From contig DDSA01000092.1 in assembly GCA_002343715.1 (NCBI GenBank), forward strand, positions 1-50,647: a DNA stretch of 50,647 nt, in the 5' to 3' direction. A model generated the notes under the pieces. It ran no database searches and was not told the origin of the DNA. It saw only the letters and a program-made list of their open reading frames with translations. The translations under genes and the position numbers were made by a program. Position 1 is the stretch's first letter. Every line of letters begins with the position of its first letter. Origin of the DNA: Phycisphaerales bacterium UBA2402. Lineage in GTDB: Bacteria; Planctomycetota; Phycisphaerae; Phycisphaerales; UBA1924. Below are positions 29,104 through 36,992 of this stretch, in pieces.

Positions 29104-29928
29104 ATGCTCGAACGAACTCTCTCGCTGATCGGTTTCGCGTTTCTTCTCACCGGGTGTCAGGGCACCCCGAAAGATGCGATCGTGCCGCCGCAGCCCACGC
29201 TCGCCCCGTACACGGGCGCACGCGAGGTGACCTGGGCGGTCGTGCCGCCCCGCAACGACTCCGGAGCGAGCGAGGTGGATACGCTCGCCGTAGGAGATGC
29301 GCTCGTCGCGGCCGCAGAGCAGGTCCGCGGGGTGAGGTGCCTGCCTCTCAACCGAACGATCGAAGCGCTCCGCGGCCTCAAGATGGAAGCTCCTCAGTCC
29401 GCCGCCGATGCCCGTCGGCTCGCTCAGGCGATGCGTGTCGATGCGGTGCTGATCTCCACGATCACCGCGTGGGACTCATACAAGCCTGAAATCGGGATCG
29501 CCGCGGCTCTCTTCGCCCGTCCGGGAGCGCTCGAAGTTTCTCCCGCAGCGACCGCTTCGAGCCGAGACATCCAGACCAGCACCACCGAATCATCGGCCTC
29601 GTTCGCCGCCTCCGATGCCCCACTGGCCATGACTTCCGAGCACTTTGATGCCCGAAACCATCAAGTTCTTGCCGACCTCCAGACATACGCCACGGGCAGG
29701 CTCAAAGGACCGACAGCGTTGGGCTGGCGGAGTTATGCCTCTACAAGCAAGCGATTCACCGAGTTTGCGACTTATAGGACCATACAGGTGCTCGTACAGC
29801 AAGAAGCGATGAGGGTGTCCGCATCCCAAACTCAGGTAGGTACAAAACCCGATAACTCACTGAGAGGCCGCACTGCAACGAACCAAGTGCTTGCAGGACA
29901 AGTAGATACGATACAGACCGAGAAGTAA
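29104..29928 (+). CDS. Lipoprotein of unknown function
   Basis: A 274-residue protein with lipobox LTGC (Cys 18). The following region VTWAVVPPRNDSGASEVDTLAVGDALV with the block VRCLPLNRTIEALR and MRVDAVLISTITAWDSY resembles the nucleotide-like fold of bacterial lipoproteins such as the LpoB/PelC/CsgG type, but the match is only in outline. The tail after residue ~215 is polar, repetitive in Thr/Gln and lower in GC than its surroundings. AGGAGG occurs at 29094-29099, five bases before the ATG. It probably forms a two-gene unit with the TolB-like lipoprotein. Function unknown. Confidence 0.75.
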   Translation: MLERTLSLIGFAFLLTGCQGTPKDAIVPPQPTLAPYTGAREVTWAVVPPRNDSGASEVDTLAVGDALVAAAEQVRGVRCLPLNRTIEALRGLKMEAPQSAADARRLAQAMRVDAVLISTITAWDSYKPEIGIAAALFARPGALEVSPAATASSRDIQTSTTESSASFAASDAPLAMTSEHFDARNHQVLADLQTYATGRLKGPTALGWRSYASTSKRFTEFATYRTIQVLVQQEAMRVSASQTQVGTKPDNSLRGRTATNQVLAGQVDTIQTEK

Positions 29929-30026
29929 TGATGGACACCCATAACGGGAAATCGGAACAGAATTCGAGCACACGGAACGAACCGAACGTGGGGCCGAGAA
30001 CGAAAGGAAGAGCGGAGGGTCGAGTA

Positions 30027-30045
30027 CTCGCGCCGGTGGCGCGAG
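30027..30045. repeat. Perfect hairpin between lipoprotein gene and xerC
   Basis: CTCGCGCC (30027-30034) and GGCGCGAG (30038-30045) form a perfect eight-base-pair stem with a three-base loop. It lies 98 bases after the lipoprotein stop and 145 bases before xerC. There is no T-tract on either strand, so it may be a factor-dependent terminator or a protein site. Confidence 0.4.
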
Positions 30046-30189
30046 CCCACGACCGACAACTCGGAACGAAAGTCGGACGAGGATTGAAGTAGTTATCAAT
30101 CCACGCCGACGAACAAGAGCAGCGGCGTTGCCCGTGCGACATTTTCGCGCGGCCGCCGCGGACGGTTTCCTGCGGTCAGGAGTGTTCAG

Positions 30190-31191
30190 ATGTCGATGCT
30201 ACCCATTACCGATGCGTTCACGCGGTATCTCTCGGACGAGAGGCACTTCAGCCCGTACACGGCCCGTTGTTACGGCGCGGATCTTCGCCAGTTTGTCGAG
30301 TTCCTGATAAAGGAACACCGCGTGGAGATCGATCCTGCGCGAGAGAAAGAAGCCTTTGAGAAGGAACTGCCCAAGCGCTCCCCGGACATCGCGGGCTCCA
30401 TCCCGGGCCGCACGGTGACCGAGATCATCCGCACGGCCGGCTCTGAACTGATCCGTGGTTTCCTGGCACATCTGGGTGAGCACAAATACTCATCCGCGAC
30501 GATGGCCCGCAAGATCGCCACGCTCCGATCGTTCTTCAAGTGGGCCGACAAGCGGGGACATTGCACCGGCAACCCGATGACGACCATCCGTACGCCCCGC
30601 CAGGCCAAGCGGCTGCCGAAGGCGATCACGATCGAGCAGGTTGAGCGTCTGCTCGCCGCGCCGGGCGATGCCGACATGCTCGGACGGCGCGACCGCGCCA
30701 TGCTCGAGACTCTCTACTCAACGGGCATCCGCGTGAGCGAACTCGTCGGTCTCAATGCCGAGGACCTCGATCTCGCCAACGAAGCCCTCCGCGTGCGGGG
30801 CAAAGGCAAGAAGGAACGCATCGTCCCTCTTGGCAGCCACGCCGTGGGTGCGGTCAAGCGATACCTCGATCTTCTGCACCAGGAAAGCAAGAGCGCCTCG
30901 TCCAACGCCGCGCTGTTCGTCAACAAGCACGGCGGCCGTCTCTCCAGCCGCTCCGTTCGTCGAAAACTCGACAAGTACCTCAAGGCCGTTGGACTCGATC
31001 CGACCATCAGCCCGCACACACTGCGGCACAGTTTCGCCACGCACCTTCTCGACAACGGGGCGGACCTCCGCACCGTTCAGGAGATGCTCGGCCACCAGAG
31101 TCTTTCCACTACCCAGGTGTACACCCACCTCACCACCGCCCGGATGCAGGACGCCTACAACCGCGCCCACCCGCGTGCGCAGGCGAGTTGA
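30190..31191 (+). CDS. xerC: Tyrosine recombinase XerC/XerD-like
   Basis: A 333-residue site-specific recombinase expected to resolve chromosome dimers at dif. The N-terminal SAM-like domain contains YLSDERHFSPYTARCYGADL and an ~40-residue charged insert (about 42-80). The catalytic residues are complete: R181 (STGIRVSEL), K207 (GKGKKER), H276 and R279 (HTLRHSFATHLL), H302 (LGHQS) and Y311 (VYTHL). AGGAG lies eight bases before the ATG. It is a housekeeping-type Xer protein rather than a phage integrase: no attachment site, excisionase or other mobile genes flank it. Whether it is XerC or XerD cannot be decided from the sequence. Confidence 0.9.
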   Translation: MSMLPITDAFTRYLSDERHFSPYTARCYGADLRQFVEFLIKEHRVEIDPAREKEAFEKELPKRSPDIAGSIPGRTVTEIIRTAGSELIRGFLAHLGEHKYSSATMARKIATLRSFFKWADKRGHCTGNPMTTIRTPRQAKRLPKAITIEQVERLLAAPGDADMLGRRDRAMLETLYSTGIRVSELVGLNAEDLDLANEALRVRGKGKKERIVPLGSHAVGAVKRYLDLLHQESKSASSNAALFVNKHGGRLSSRSVRRKLDKYLKAVGLDPTISPHTLRHSFATHLLDNGADLRTVQEMLGHQSLSTTQVYTHLTTARMQDAYNRAHPRAQAS

Positions 31192-31266
31192 GTTCATGCG
31201 TCGTGGGGCCGCTGGCGGGGTCAGCGTCCCTCCTGCGGCGCTGCCGCGCGGGATGTATCCTTGAGC

Positions 31267-31938
31267 ATGGTGACACTCACCGCCGCCGAATGCCGCGTTC
31301 TCGGCACCCTGATCGAGAAAGCGCAGACTACGCCGGGCCAGTACCCGCTCTCCATCAATGCGCTGACTATCGGGTGCAATCAGAAGAACAATCGCGACCC
31401 GGTCACGAACTACTCGGAAGAGACTGTCTACGAAGCCATCGATGGATTGCGGGCCAAGCAACTTGTCCGAGAGGTCATGCTCTCGGGCAGCCGGGTTTCC
31501 AAGTTCCGGCATGTCGCCCGCGAGACGTTCCAGGTGTCATCCGAGGAACTGGTCTTGCTGGCGGAACTCTGGCTCCGTGGCCCGCAGCCGGCGGGAGAAC
31601 TCCGTTCCCACGCCTCGAGGATGCACCCTCTCGATTCGCTCGAGTCGGTGCAGGCCACCCTCGACGGACTCGCGGGTCGTCCAGAGCCATACGTGCGGCA
31701 GGTTCCGACCCGGCCTGGGGAGCGTGCTCCTCGTTACATACAACTCTTTTGCCCCGCCCTATCGCACGATTCGGAACACTCTCGATCTGAAATTGCCAAG
31801 GATTCCCCGAATAACCAGAGCGAAAGTGACATTACCGAGCGGATCGCCCGTCTGGAACGTGAACTGATCGAGGTCAAGAACGCGGTAGATCGTCTGTGCG
31901 CGGCTTTAGGCGAAGTGGCGGAACGTCCGAATAACTAA
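31267..31938 (+). CDS. YceH family (DUF480) protein
   Basis: A 223-residue protein of the YceH/UPF0502 family, whose members are cytoplasmic and consist of two winged-helix-like domains; the biochemical role is unknown. The signature is LTAAECRVLGTLIEKAQTTPGQYPLS and ALTIGCNQKNNRDPV near the N-terminus, and LLAELWLRGPQPAGELRSHASRM in the second domain. The C-terminal ~35 residues (ERIARLERELIEVKNAVDRL) form a coiled coil, common in the family. ATG at 31267 is preferred to the in-frame TTG two codons earlier. It follows xerC by 75 bases. Confidence 0.9.
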   Translation: MVTLTAAECRVLGTLIEKAQTTPGQYPLSINALTIGCNQKNNRDPVTNYSEETVYEAIDGLRAKQLVREVMLSGSRVSKFRHVARETFQVSSEELVLLAELWLRGPQPAGELRSHASRMHPLDSLESVQATLDGLAGRPEPYVRQVPTRPGERAPRYIQLFCPALSHDSEHSRSEIAKDSPNNQSESDITERIARLERELIEVKNAVDRLCAALGEVAERPNN

Positions 31939-32000
31939 TTTGGCGATCCCTCATGCCATTTTTATCCCGCTTTCAGAGTTTCTTCGCATGATTAGGTGTT

Positions 32001-32029
32001 GGCGCGCCAGTGTGCTTTTTGTACCCTGT
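32001..32029 (+). promoter_or_regulatory. Promoter of the candidate ncRNA
   Basis: TTGGCG (32001-32006) and TACCCT (32024-32029) are separated by 17 bases, and TG directly precedes the -10. Transcription would begin near 32036. No coding start lies downstream before the terminator at 32201. Confidence 0.45.
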
Positions 32030-32035
32030 CGTGAG

Positions 32036-32201
32036 TGTGTCGCGAGGTTAGTCACTCGCTGAAGGTATCTTCCGACGGTTTCCGCCGCCGAGAAGGTAAG
32101 TAGGCGGGGAGAATAAAGGACCCGGATCGGGATTCACGGTGCTCGGGAGTCGAAACTCCCGGGGCGGACACCGTGGCGACTGATCCGGTGTCTCTTTTTT
32201 T
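32036..32201 (+). ncRNA. Candidate structured non-coding RNA of unknown family
   Basis: Between a promoter and a strong intrinsic terminator lies ~165 bases without a credible ORF but with several stems: GCGAG/CTCGC (32042-32046, 32055-32059), GAAG/CTTC with a four-base loop (32061-32072), CCGCC/GGCGG (32082-32086, 32103-32107), CACGGTG/CACCGTG (32135-32141, 32169-32175) and CGGGAGT/ACTCCCG closed by CGAA (32144-32161), all within a final outer stem. None of the motifs of SRP RNA, tmRNA, RNase P RNA or 6S RNA were recognised, and it does not precede a protein gene as a riboswitch would. It ends 69 bases before tRNA-Leu. The structure and signals are seen; that it is expressed is inference. 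Confidence 0.5.
32118..32201 (+). terminator. Branched intrinsic terminator
   Basis: The stem 32119-32128 pairs with 32182-32192 (one bulge at 32189), encloses the stacked stems of the candidate ncRNA, and is followed by TCT and seven Ts (32195-32201). It is the clearest intrinsic terminator in the window. Confidence 0.65.
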
Positions 32202-32270
32202 GAGATCGATAGGACGCCACGTGCGGACCTGTACGCGGTTTCATTCGGGTACTATCATTGCGCTCACGCC

Positions 32271-32354
32271 GCGGCTGTGGCGAAATTGGCAGACGCGCTA
32301 GATTCAGGTTCTAGTGGTAGCAATACCTTGGAGGTTCAAGTCCTCTCAGCCGCA
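32271..32354 (+). tRNA. tRNA-Leu (anticodon CAG)
   Basis: The plus strand folds as a class II tRNA of 84 bases: acceptor GCGGCTG/CAGCCGC with discriminator A, anticodon stem CTAGA/TCTAG with loop TTCAGGT, a long variable arm and a T-arm GGAGG-TTCAAGT-CCTCT. The long variable arm and discriminator A fit leucine. CCA is not encoded. TATCAT at 32253-32258 could be its -10 box. Confidence 0.96.
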
Positions 32355-32442
32355 TTCGCAAACGGGCCGACTCCGCATGGTGCGGCTCGGACGGCGATGT
32401 CCGATCTGGGCACCGTCGGCCGCGAACGAGGAACGCCGCGCT

Positions 32443-32664
32443 ATGGAAATGCCTGACTGGGCCAATATGTCCCAACAAGAGAAGATGAAACTGGGGATCG
32501 CCGGTGGCCTTCTCGTACTCGCCCTTGTGCTGATCTACTGGTTCGGCATTCGCAACCCGAAGGGTGATGAACCGACTCCGCCCCCGGCCACAGAAGAGGC
32601 CCCCGCGGCGAATCGCCGGGTCTCCCCCGAACTGCTCAAGCAGTTGGAGTCCAAGCCAAAGTAG
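32443..32664 (+). CDS. Small single-pass membrane protein (73 aa)
   Basis: The protein begins MEMPDWANMSQQEKMKLGI, has one membrane helix (about 18-35, GGLLVLALVLIYWFG) and a short Pro/Glu-rich soluble tail ending ELLKQLESKPK. GAGGA lies about ten bases before the ATG. The longer frame to 32314 overlaps tRNA-Leu and was rejected. The topology resembles other small planctomycete envelope proteins. Function unknown. Confidence 0.6.
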   Translation: MEMPDWANMSQQEKMKLGIAGGLLVLALVLIYWFGIRNPKGDEPTPPPATEEAPAANRRVSPELLKQLESKPK

Positions 32665-32706
32665 TTTTGGTGATGCATGTGCCAGTGAAGGAGCCACCGG
32701 CCGGGA

Positions 32707-32961
32707 TCAGTCCGGGTTCTCCCGCTGCACGATAGCGGGTGATTTGCTTTCTCGCACCCAGACGCCGCCCCGAGGGCCGTGTGTCAACGAGAGATGATTG
32801 AGGTAGCGTCGAAGGGACTGATCAGAGAACCTGTCCAGGAACTCTCTCTGCGCTGTCGGGTTGAGGTCGAGGATATTCCCTAGAAGCCGATCACGGTCCA
32901 GCCCGCGACCGGTGACGGCCGTCGGCTTCGAGATGTCGAGTAGATGAATCTGTTCCTGCAC
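32707..32961 (-). CDS. Small conserved-looking protein (84 aa) with strong ribosome binding site
   Basis: GTG at 32961 is preceded six bases upstream by GGAGG (32968-32972 on the plus strand as CCTCC), one of the best such signals in the window, which fixes the start and argues against the 144-residue frame. The protein is soluble, helical and charged (RDRLLGNILDLNP, REFLDRFSDQSLRRYLNHL) with a short strand GGVWVRE near the end. No family is recognised. It diverges from the gene at 33110 with 148 bases between. Confidence 0.6.
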   Translation of the reverse strand: MQEQIHLLDISKPTAVTGRGLDRDRLLGNILDLNPTAQREFLDRFSDQSLRRYLNHLSLTHGPRGGVWVRESKSPAIVQRENPD

Positions 32962-33109
32962 AACGTACCTCCGTGTGCGATCAGCCAACCCGGCGGTGTT
33001 CGCCGTGTTGGGTAGTGCGATAGCGTGCGGGCAGCGTCCATGCCGACCGCGAGTGTCGATTGTTGCACCCCGCCCCTTGCCCGGAGAGACACGCCGGCAA
33101 GAATCCGCC

Positions 33110-33757
33110 GTGAATGTACCGGCACACATCGCGGGACGCATCGTTGGTTCGACGCCCGAGTGGTTCTCATCGGCGCGGGAAGCATCCGCGGTTCACAGAA
33201 TCCTCGATGCTGCAGGACGAGGGTTCGGCACCGTCATCCCGCTGCATGTCGGGATGGACGACAGGACTACGCGGCCCGTCGCCGCCGACCCCGAAGCCGA
33301 GCGGCACATCTTCTACCCCCTGCCTCCCGCCGAGGGCGAGTTGTCCTGGCTCCCGGGTGCGAGGGCTCGCTTTGAAGCCGCCTGTGATTCCGCGGCGGTG
33401 GACCTCCAAGAGCCGGTGCTGTGGCCGCATTCGGCGTGCGCTGTTGGAGATGCCCCCTCGCTGGTGACGTTCCTGCGAGCCAGGCCGCGTTGGCGGTTCA
33501 TCTTTGATCCCATCTCGTTGCTGACCCCCGCGATGCTGGACAATGCGGAGGAACACTTGTCGAGATGGTGTGAAGTGCTGGGAACACACCCCCGCGCGGC
33601 CGCGGTGGTCATCGGTTCGGGGCTGGTCGTGGGGGACCGGGTGATCCCATGTAGCGATGGCGAACCGCGGGGCATGAACTACCTTGGGTCAGCGTTGCTC
33701 TCACTGATCGCTCGGTGCTGTCATGATTCGCTCTCCGTGATTACTCCGCACGCGTGA
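33110..33757 (+). CDS. Uncharacterised protein, possibly TIM-barrel sugar isomerase-like
   Basis: A 215-residue soluble protein if GTG at 33110 is used; the frame is open back to 32975 but the extra part is Arg/Pro-rich and overlaps the divergent promoter region. Strands and helices alternate (TVIPLHVG, LQEPVLWPH, RWRFIFDPISLLTPAML, HPRAAAVVIGSG), as in xylose isomerase-like TIM barrels, and FDPISLL is reminiscent of their D-P motif. The barrel would be short of the usual length, so the assignment is tentative. No clear Shine-Dalgarno sequence; AAGAA lies 8 bases upstream. Confidence 0.5.
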   Translation: MNVPAHIAGRIVGSTPEWFSSAREASAVHRILDAAGRGFGTVIPLHVGMDDRTTRPVAADPEAERHIFYPLPPAEGELSWLPGARARFEAACDSAAVDLQEPVLWPHSACAVGDAPSLVTFLRARPRWRFIFDPISLLTPAMLDNAEEHLSRWCEVLGTHPRAAAVVIGSGLVVGDRVIPCSDGEPRGMNYLGSALLSLIARCCHDSLSVITPHA

Positions 33758-33831
33758 GAGCCGCGGTCGGGCCGCGTATCAAAGGTCTGTTGGCAACGGG
33801 AGGTTTGGATGCTGGGCGTACGGCGCCGAGT

Positions 33832-34437
33832 TCACGTGCATACGCGCTCCACCGTCTCCCGGAGCCGGGCCGACTCTTCCACCAGCCGCTTGATGTCCGC
33901 CTCGGTGCTCGCCCGATCGGTTTCCGAAAGCCCGCTCAGATTGACCGCCACGTTCCACCGGCTCGCTCGAACCGCGGCATCGGCCAGGACCGCGGCGATG
34001 CCCAGGTCACTGCGCAACTGTCGGTTTGTAATCCCCGCGAGCGGTTCAAAACTCCGAAGGAGCTCGACGCAGGTCGCCGCTACCGACATCGGCACCTGCA
34101 CACTCGCTCTCATCGCGTCCGCCCATTCCGCACAGCGGCGCGGGTCGCCCTCGGGCAGGCGTGAGAGTTCGTTCACAAGTCCGTAGGCCGCGGCATCCTC
34201 ATCCGCCAGTTCCAACAGCAACCGGCGAGCGATCTCCAGCCTTGGCAAGGCGGCCCGCAGGGCCGGCTCGAACTCGATCAGTGCTTTTTTCCCGACCGAG
34301 TAGTTCACGACCATCTGCGCCAGCGCCGCCCCGAGCGCCCCGATGACCGACGCCACCGCCCCCCCGCCCGGCGTGGGAGATTTGGCCGCGATAGAAGATA
34401 AAAAGTCCGTGACCGATTGACCTGAGAGTGACGACAT
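33832..34437 (-). CDS. Cyclodeaminase/cyclohydrolase-domain protein (FTCD C-terminal type)
   Basis: A 201-residue protein consisting only of the helical formiminotransferase-cyclodeaminase C-terminal domain, found alone in many bacteria as a methenyltetrahydrofolate cyclohydrolase or cyclodeaminase. The diagnostic features are SPTPGGGAVASVIGALGAALAQMV at 22-45, and helices containing DEDAAAYGLV and LRSDLGIAAVLADAAVRAS. The start is ATG at 34437; an earlier GTG two codons upstream is also open. It begins nine bases after the stop of the glycosidase gene on the same strand, so they share a transcript although their functions have no obvious link. It acts in folate one-carbon metabolism in the cytoplasm. 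Confidence 0.85.
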   Translation of the reverse strand: MSSLSGQSVTDFLSSIAAKSPTPGGGAVASVIGALGAALAQMVVNYSVGKKALIEFEPALRAALPRLEIARRLLLELADEDAAAYGLVNELSRLPEGDPRRCAEWADAMRASVQVPMSVAATCVELLRSFEPLAGITNRQLRSDLGIAAVLADAAVRASRWNVAVNLSGLSETDRASTEADIKRLVEESARLRETVERVCT

Positions 34438-34446
34438 TCGCACCGC

Positions 34447-36198
34447 CTATCTGGGCACCGTGAGTGACCGAAGAAACTCGCAAACATGCTTGTAAGTTTC
34501 CGCGTCCATGCGGGGAGTTCCGTCGCGGTGGTGCACCGCGAAGTTGCTGCGGTCATCGTCGTGCAGGTCGAATCCTTTGGCGCCCGATTCACGCAGCGCG
34601 TACAAGAGGAACGCGTCGACCATGTTGTCTTCAAGATAACGCCGGCTGCACTGCCGGAGGAAGGCTTCCCACAGGTCTTCCCAAGTTCGAACTTCGGCGC
34701 TCTCGATCGGCGGTCCGTGACGAGGACGGATGAACTTGATGAAGTCCTTCAACTCACGGTTGGCCTCGCCGATCTGCTTCGTTGGGATGCCGAACTCGGT
34801 GACCCACAGTCTCTTGCCCGACATGCCGAAACTCTTGGTCTCGTCCGGTTCACGGATGAGGGCCGCGAACTCCTCGAGAAAATCGAAACGCTTGAAGTAA
34901 CTGCGTGCGTACTCCTGCGGCGAGACACGACGCCAGTTGTCGTGCGGCACATCGGAGATGAAAGCCGTATCGAAGATGTCGTGCCGCGGCCAGTGATACG
35001 GATGTATACCGATCCGGTCGATGTACTTAAACGTGTTGGGGTTCGCACGGTACATTCGGATCAGATAATCCAGGTTGTTGTGCGTGACCCCACCCGACAC
35101 GAGCAGAACCCTCGGTCGGCCGTCCTCTGTTCCTTTCAAAGACTCGTCCCGCACCGCGAACGCTACGTGTTCGTGCAGTTGAGCGAAACACCGGACATAC
35201 CAGTCAAACTTCGGGCCCCATGGAAAGTCAAACACGCCCACCGGCTCGACTTCGTCGGCCCACTCCGCATCCTGCGGCTGATGGCCCCAAGGCGTCACTT
35301 CATAGGCTCGGTGAAACCCGATCCCCGTGGGAATCTGCATCAGGTGCAGTTCGGTGATGTATTTTCCGAGGGCGTTGCTGCTGGGGTGGTACGACCATTC
35401 AATGCGCATCTCGTCAGGAATCCAGTCGTAGTCGGGTTCGTTGACGACTTCGATCGCCCGCACGGCGGGCGGAAGTGTCTGCCCGCGTTGTTCCGAGCAG
35501 TCGGTCACGTAGCGTCGAACAACGAGCCGATTGAGCGCGATCTGCATCTTGACGAACCGTTCCCAGACCGTGTCGAATGTATACGGCTTGCGAAAGTACC
35601 CCAGGGTGCCCTTCCCGGGCGATTCGATGATCCATCGGGGCGGGCGGCAGATCAGTGTCAGGAGCACGCGCACACGTTGGGACTGGTCCGTCAGCCCGGC
35701 ATTGAACCGCTCAATTCCACCGAGGTAACCGTCGAGCGCGGCGAATCGAATCGGTTCCCCCCGGTGATTTTTCCCCTCCGGGATTGAACTGAGAAGGCTT
35801 CCCAGAATCTCGTAGGAATCATCCAGCCGCTTCAATCGCTCCTCGATCGTGGCCCGAAAGACAGGTTTTACTCCGGGTTCCCAAGGTTCTCCGGGTACAC
35901 GGAGCAGATCGCGAATCTCCTCCCCCAGGAGCGCATCCGCGGAATACAGCGTTCGGATCATGTTTCCGCCCGCGGCGTGAACCATTCTGGCTTCATCATG
36001 CCCGATGCGGTCGAGCACCTGGCGACGATGCTCAGGGTCCGTAATACCCTCGATTTCCTGCCTCCGCCAATCCGAACCTCCAACGTTGAACCCCGCGTAG
36101 ATGCCGGGCGGCTCGGCGCACGCGGGCCGCCACGCCGGCGCGAGAAGGACAACGGCAAACGTAAAGCAGGCAGCGGCGAGAGTTTGGAAGTGGCGCAT
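34447..36198 (-). CDS. Secreted clan GH-A-like glycoside hydrolase
   Basis: A 583-residue exported protein with a signal peptide (MRHFQTLAAACFTFAVVLLAPAW, cleavage near ACA-E). The fold is a TIM barrel of the GH-A clan: the acid/base E254 is in VVNEPDYDW at the end of strand 4 and the likely nucleophile E468 is in LWVTEFG at strand 7; IGIHPYHW (about 397-403) supplies further active-site residues. The best fit is a GH5/GH39/cellulase-superfamily relative, acting on plant or algal polysaccharide or glycosides, but the specific family is not certain. No carbohydrate-binding module or dockerin is attached. The gene diverges from the small proteins at 36.4 kb, with 221 bases between. Confidence 0.8.
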   Translation of the reverse strand: MRHFQTLAAACFTFAVVLLAPAWRPACAEPPGIYAGFNVGGSDWRRQEIEGITDPEHRRQVLDRIGHDEARMVHAAGGNMIRTLYSADALLGEEIRDLLRVPGEPWEPGVKPVFRATIEERLKRLDDSYEILGSLLSSIPEGKNHRGEPIRFAALDGYLGGIERFNAGLTDQSQRVRVLLTLICRPPRWIIESPGKGTLGYFRKPYTFDTVWERFVKMQIALNRLVVRRYVTDCSEQRGQTLPPAVRAIEVVNEPDYDWIPDEMRIEWSYHPSSNALGKYITELHLMQIPTGIGFHRAYEVTPWGHQPQDAEWADEVEPVGVFDFPWGPKFDWYVRCFAQLHEHVAFAVRDESLKGTEDGRPRVLLVSGGVTHNNLDYLIRMYRANPNTFKYIDRIGIHPYHWPRHDIFDTAFISDVPHDNWRRVSPQEYARSYFKRFDFLEEFAALIREPDETKSFGMSGKRLWVTEFGIPTKQIGEANRELKDFIKFIRPRHGPPIESAEVRTWEDLWEAFLRQCSRRYLEDNMVDAFLLYALRESGAKGFDLHDDDRSNFAVHHRDGTPRMDAETYKHVCEFLRSLTVPR

Positions 36199-36419
36199 GA
36201 ATTTCTATCGCGTTTCTTTCGGTCACTCGGAGTCGGCTCGGGTTATTGACTTGATTGTACGTGTTTGTCGCGCCCGGTCGCCGTTTGTTGACGGGTTCTA
36301 TGTGGGTTAGGTGTGGTGACGGCGTGCCCGGATTCAACGCACCGTCGTAAGCGGCTCCGAGAGAAACAACTTCCGGCATGTTCGGTCGCCGTGGTGCGAG
36401 GGCGGTCCTAAACTAAGCG

Positions 36420-36656
36420 ATGCACGTGTCTCGTTCGTTCATCATTCTCGGAGCGGTGTCCGCAATTTCGGCTCTGGCGTTTGTTGCTCCCGTCCGCGCG
36501 CAGGATGGAGGCCAGCCCGCCCCGACCCTTGCCCCACCCACGCCGGGCAAGCCCGACAATCCTCCGGTGGTGATGAACTATCTCACCATGCTCCTCATTA
36601 TCGCGTCGGTGGTGGGAGCGAACCTGATCCCCAGCAAACGCGGCCACCAGGACTGA
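36420..36656 (+). CDS. Small membrane protein (78 aa), first of three
   Basis: Two hydrophobic segments flank a Pro-rich middle: an N-terminal signal-like helix (FIILGAVSAISALAFVAPV, ending VRAQ) and a C-terminal helix (VMNYLTMLLIIASVVGANL) followed by the basic tail IPSKRGHQD. The arrangement suggests a cleaved or anchored small envelope protein. It heads a run of three small genes with an 18-base gap and a four-base overlap. Function unknown. Confidence 0.65.
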   Translation: MHVSRSFIILGAVSAISALAFVAPVRAQDGGQPAPTLAPPTPGKPDNPPVVMNYLTMLLIIASVVGANLIPSKRGHQD

Positions 36657-36674
36657 TCGGATCGGAACAACTCC

Positions 36675-36992
36675 ATGCGTTCGATCTTTCATCGTGAACG
36701 TGGGCTTGTGATTCTGAACCTCGCTCTGCTCGGGGCGGTCGTGTTCGTCGCGTTCATCCGGCCCGCGGGTGCTCAGAACGCCGCACAGCCCTCGGGCGGC
36801 TCGGGCCGTGCGAGGGGTGAGTACACGATGGTCTCGGGCAAGACCAGCAGCGGGGGTGGCGGCGCGATCTACATCGTCGATGTCACCAATCAGGAGATGG
36901 TTGCACTCCGGTGGGATCCGGCCCGTCAATCGCTCATCGGGGTGGGCTACAGAGATCTGGCCGCGGATACGAAAGTGGTGCCGGGCCGATGA
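36675..36992 (+). CDS. Small exported protein (105 aa), second of three
   Basis: An N-terminal hydrophobic helix (LVILNLALLGAVVFVAFI) ends near PAGAQ. The mature part is a small beta domain: EYTMVSGKTS-GGGGAIYIVDVTNQEMVALRWD, then LIGVGYRDL. The same strand pattern (x-YT-x-M/V, then I/L-V-x-D and a final aromatic strand) occurs in the following gene, so the two are probably distant paralogues. Its stop overlaps the next start in ATGA. Function unknown. Confidence 0.7.
   Translation: MRSIFHRERGLVILNLALLGAVVFVAFIRPAGAQNAAQPSGGSGRARGEYTMVSGKTSSGGGGAIYIVDVTNQEMVALRWDPARQSLIGVGYRDLAADTKVVPGR

Noticed and set aside
29756..30142. Minus-strand ORF of 128 codons between the lipoprotein gene and xerC
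   Set aside because: It overlaps the 3' end of the lipoprotein gene, has a Ser/Arg/Phe composition unlike the other proteins and no start signal; only a hairpin is supported there.
30190..31191. xerC as the integrase of a genomic island with tRNA-Leu or tRNA-His as attachment site
   Set aside because: No repeat of either tRNA 3' end was noticed, flanking genes are core genes, and the protein has Xer-type features.
32036..32201. Identification of the RNA as SRP RNA, 6S RNA or a fluoride riboswitch
   Set aside because: The conserved GGAAGGAAGCAGCC-type loop, the 6S bubble architecture and the fluoride pseudoknot pattern are not visible.
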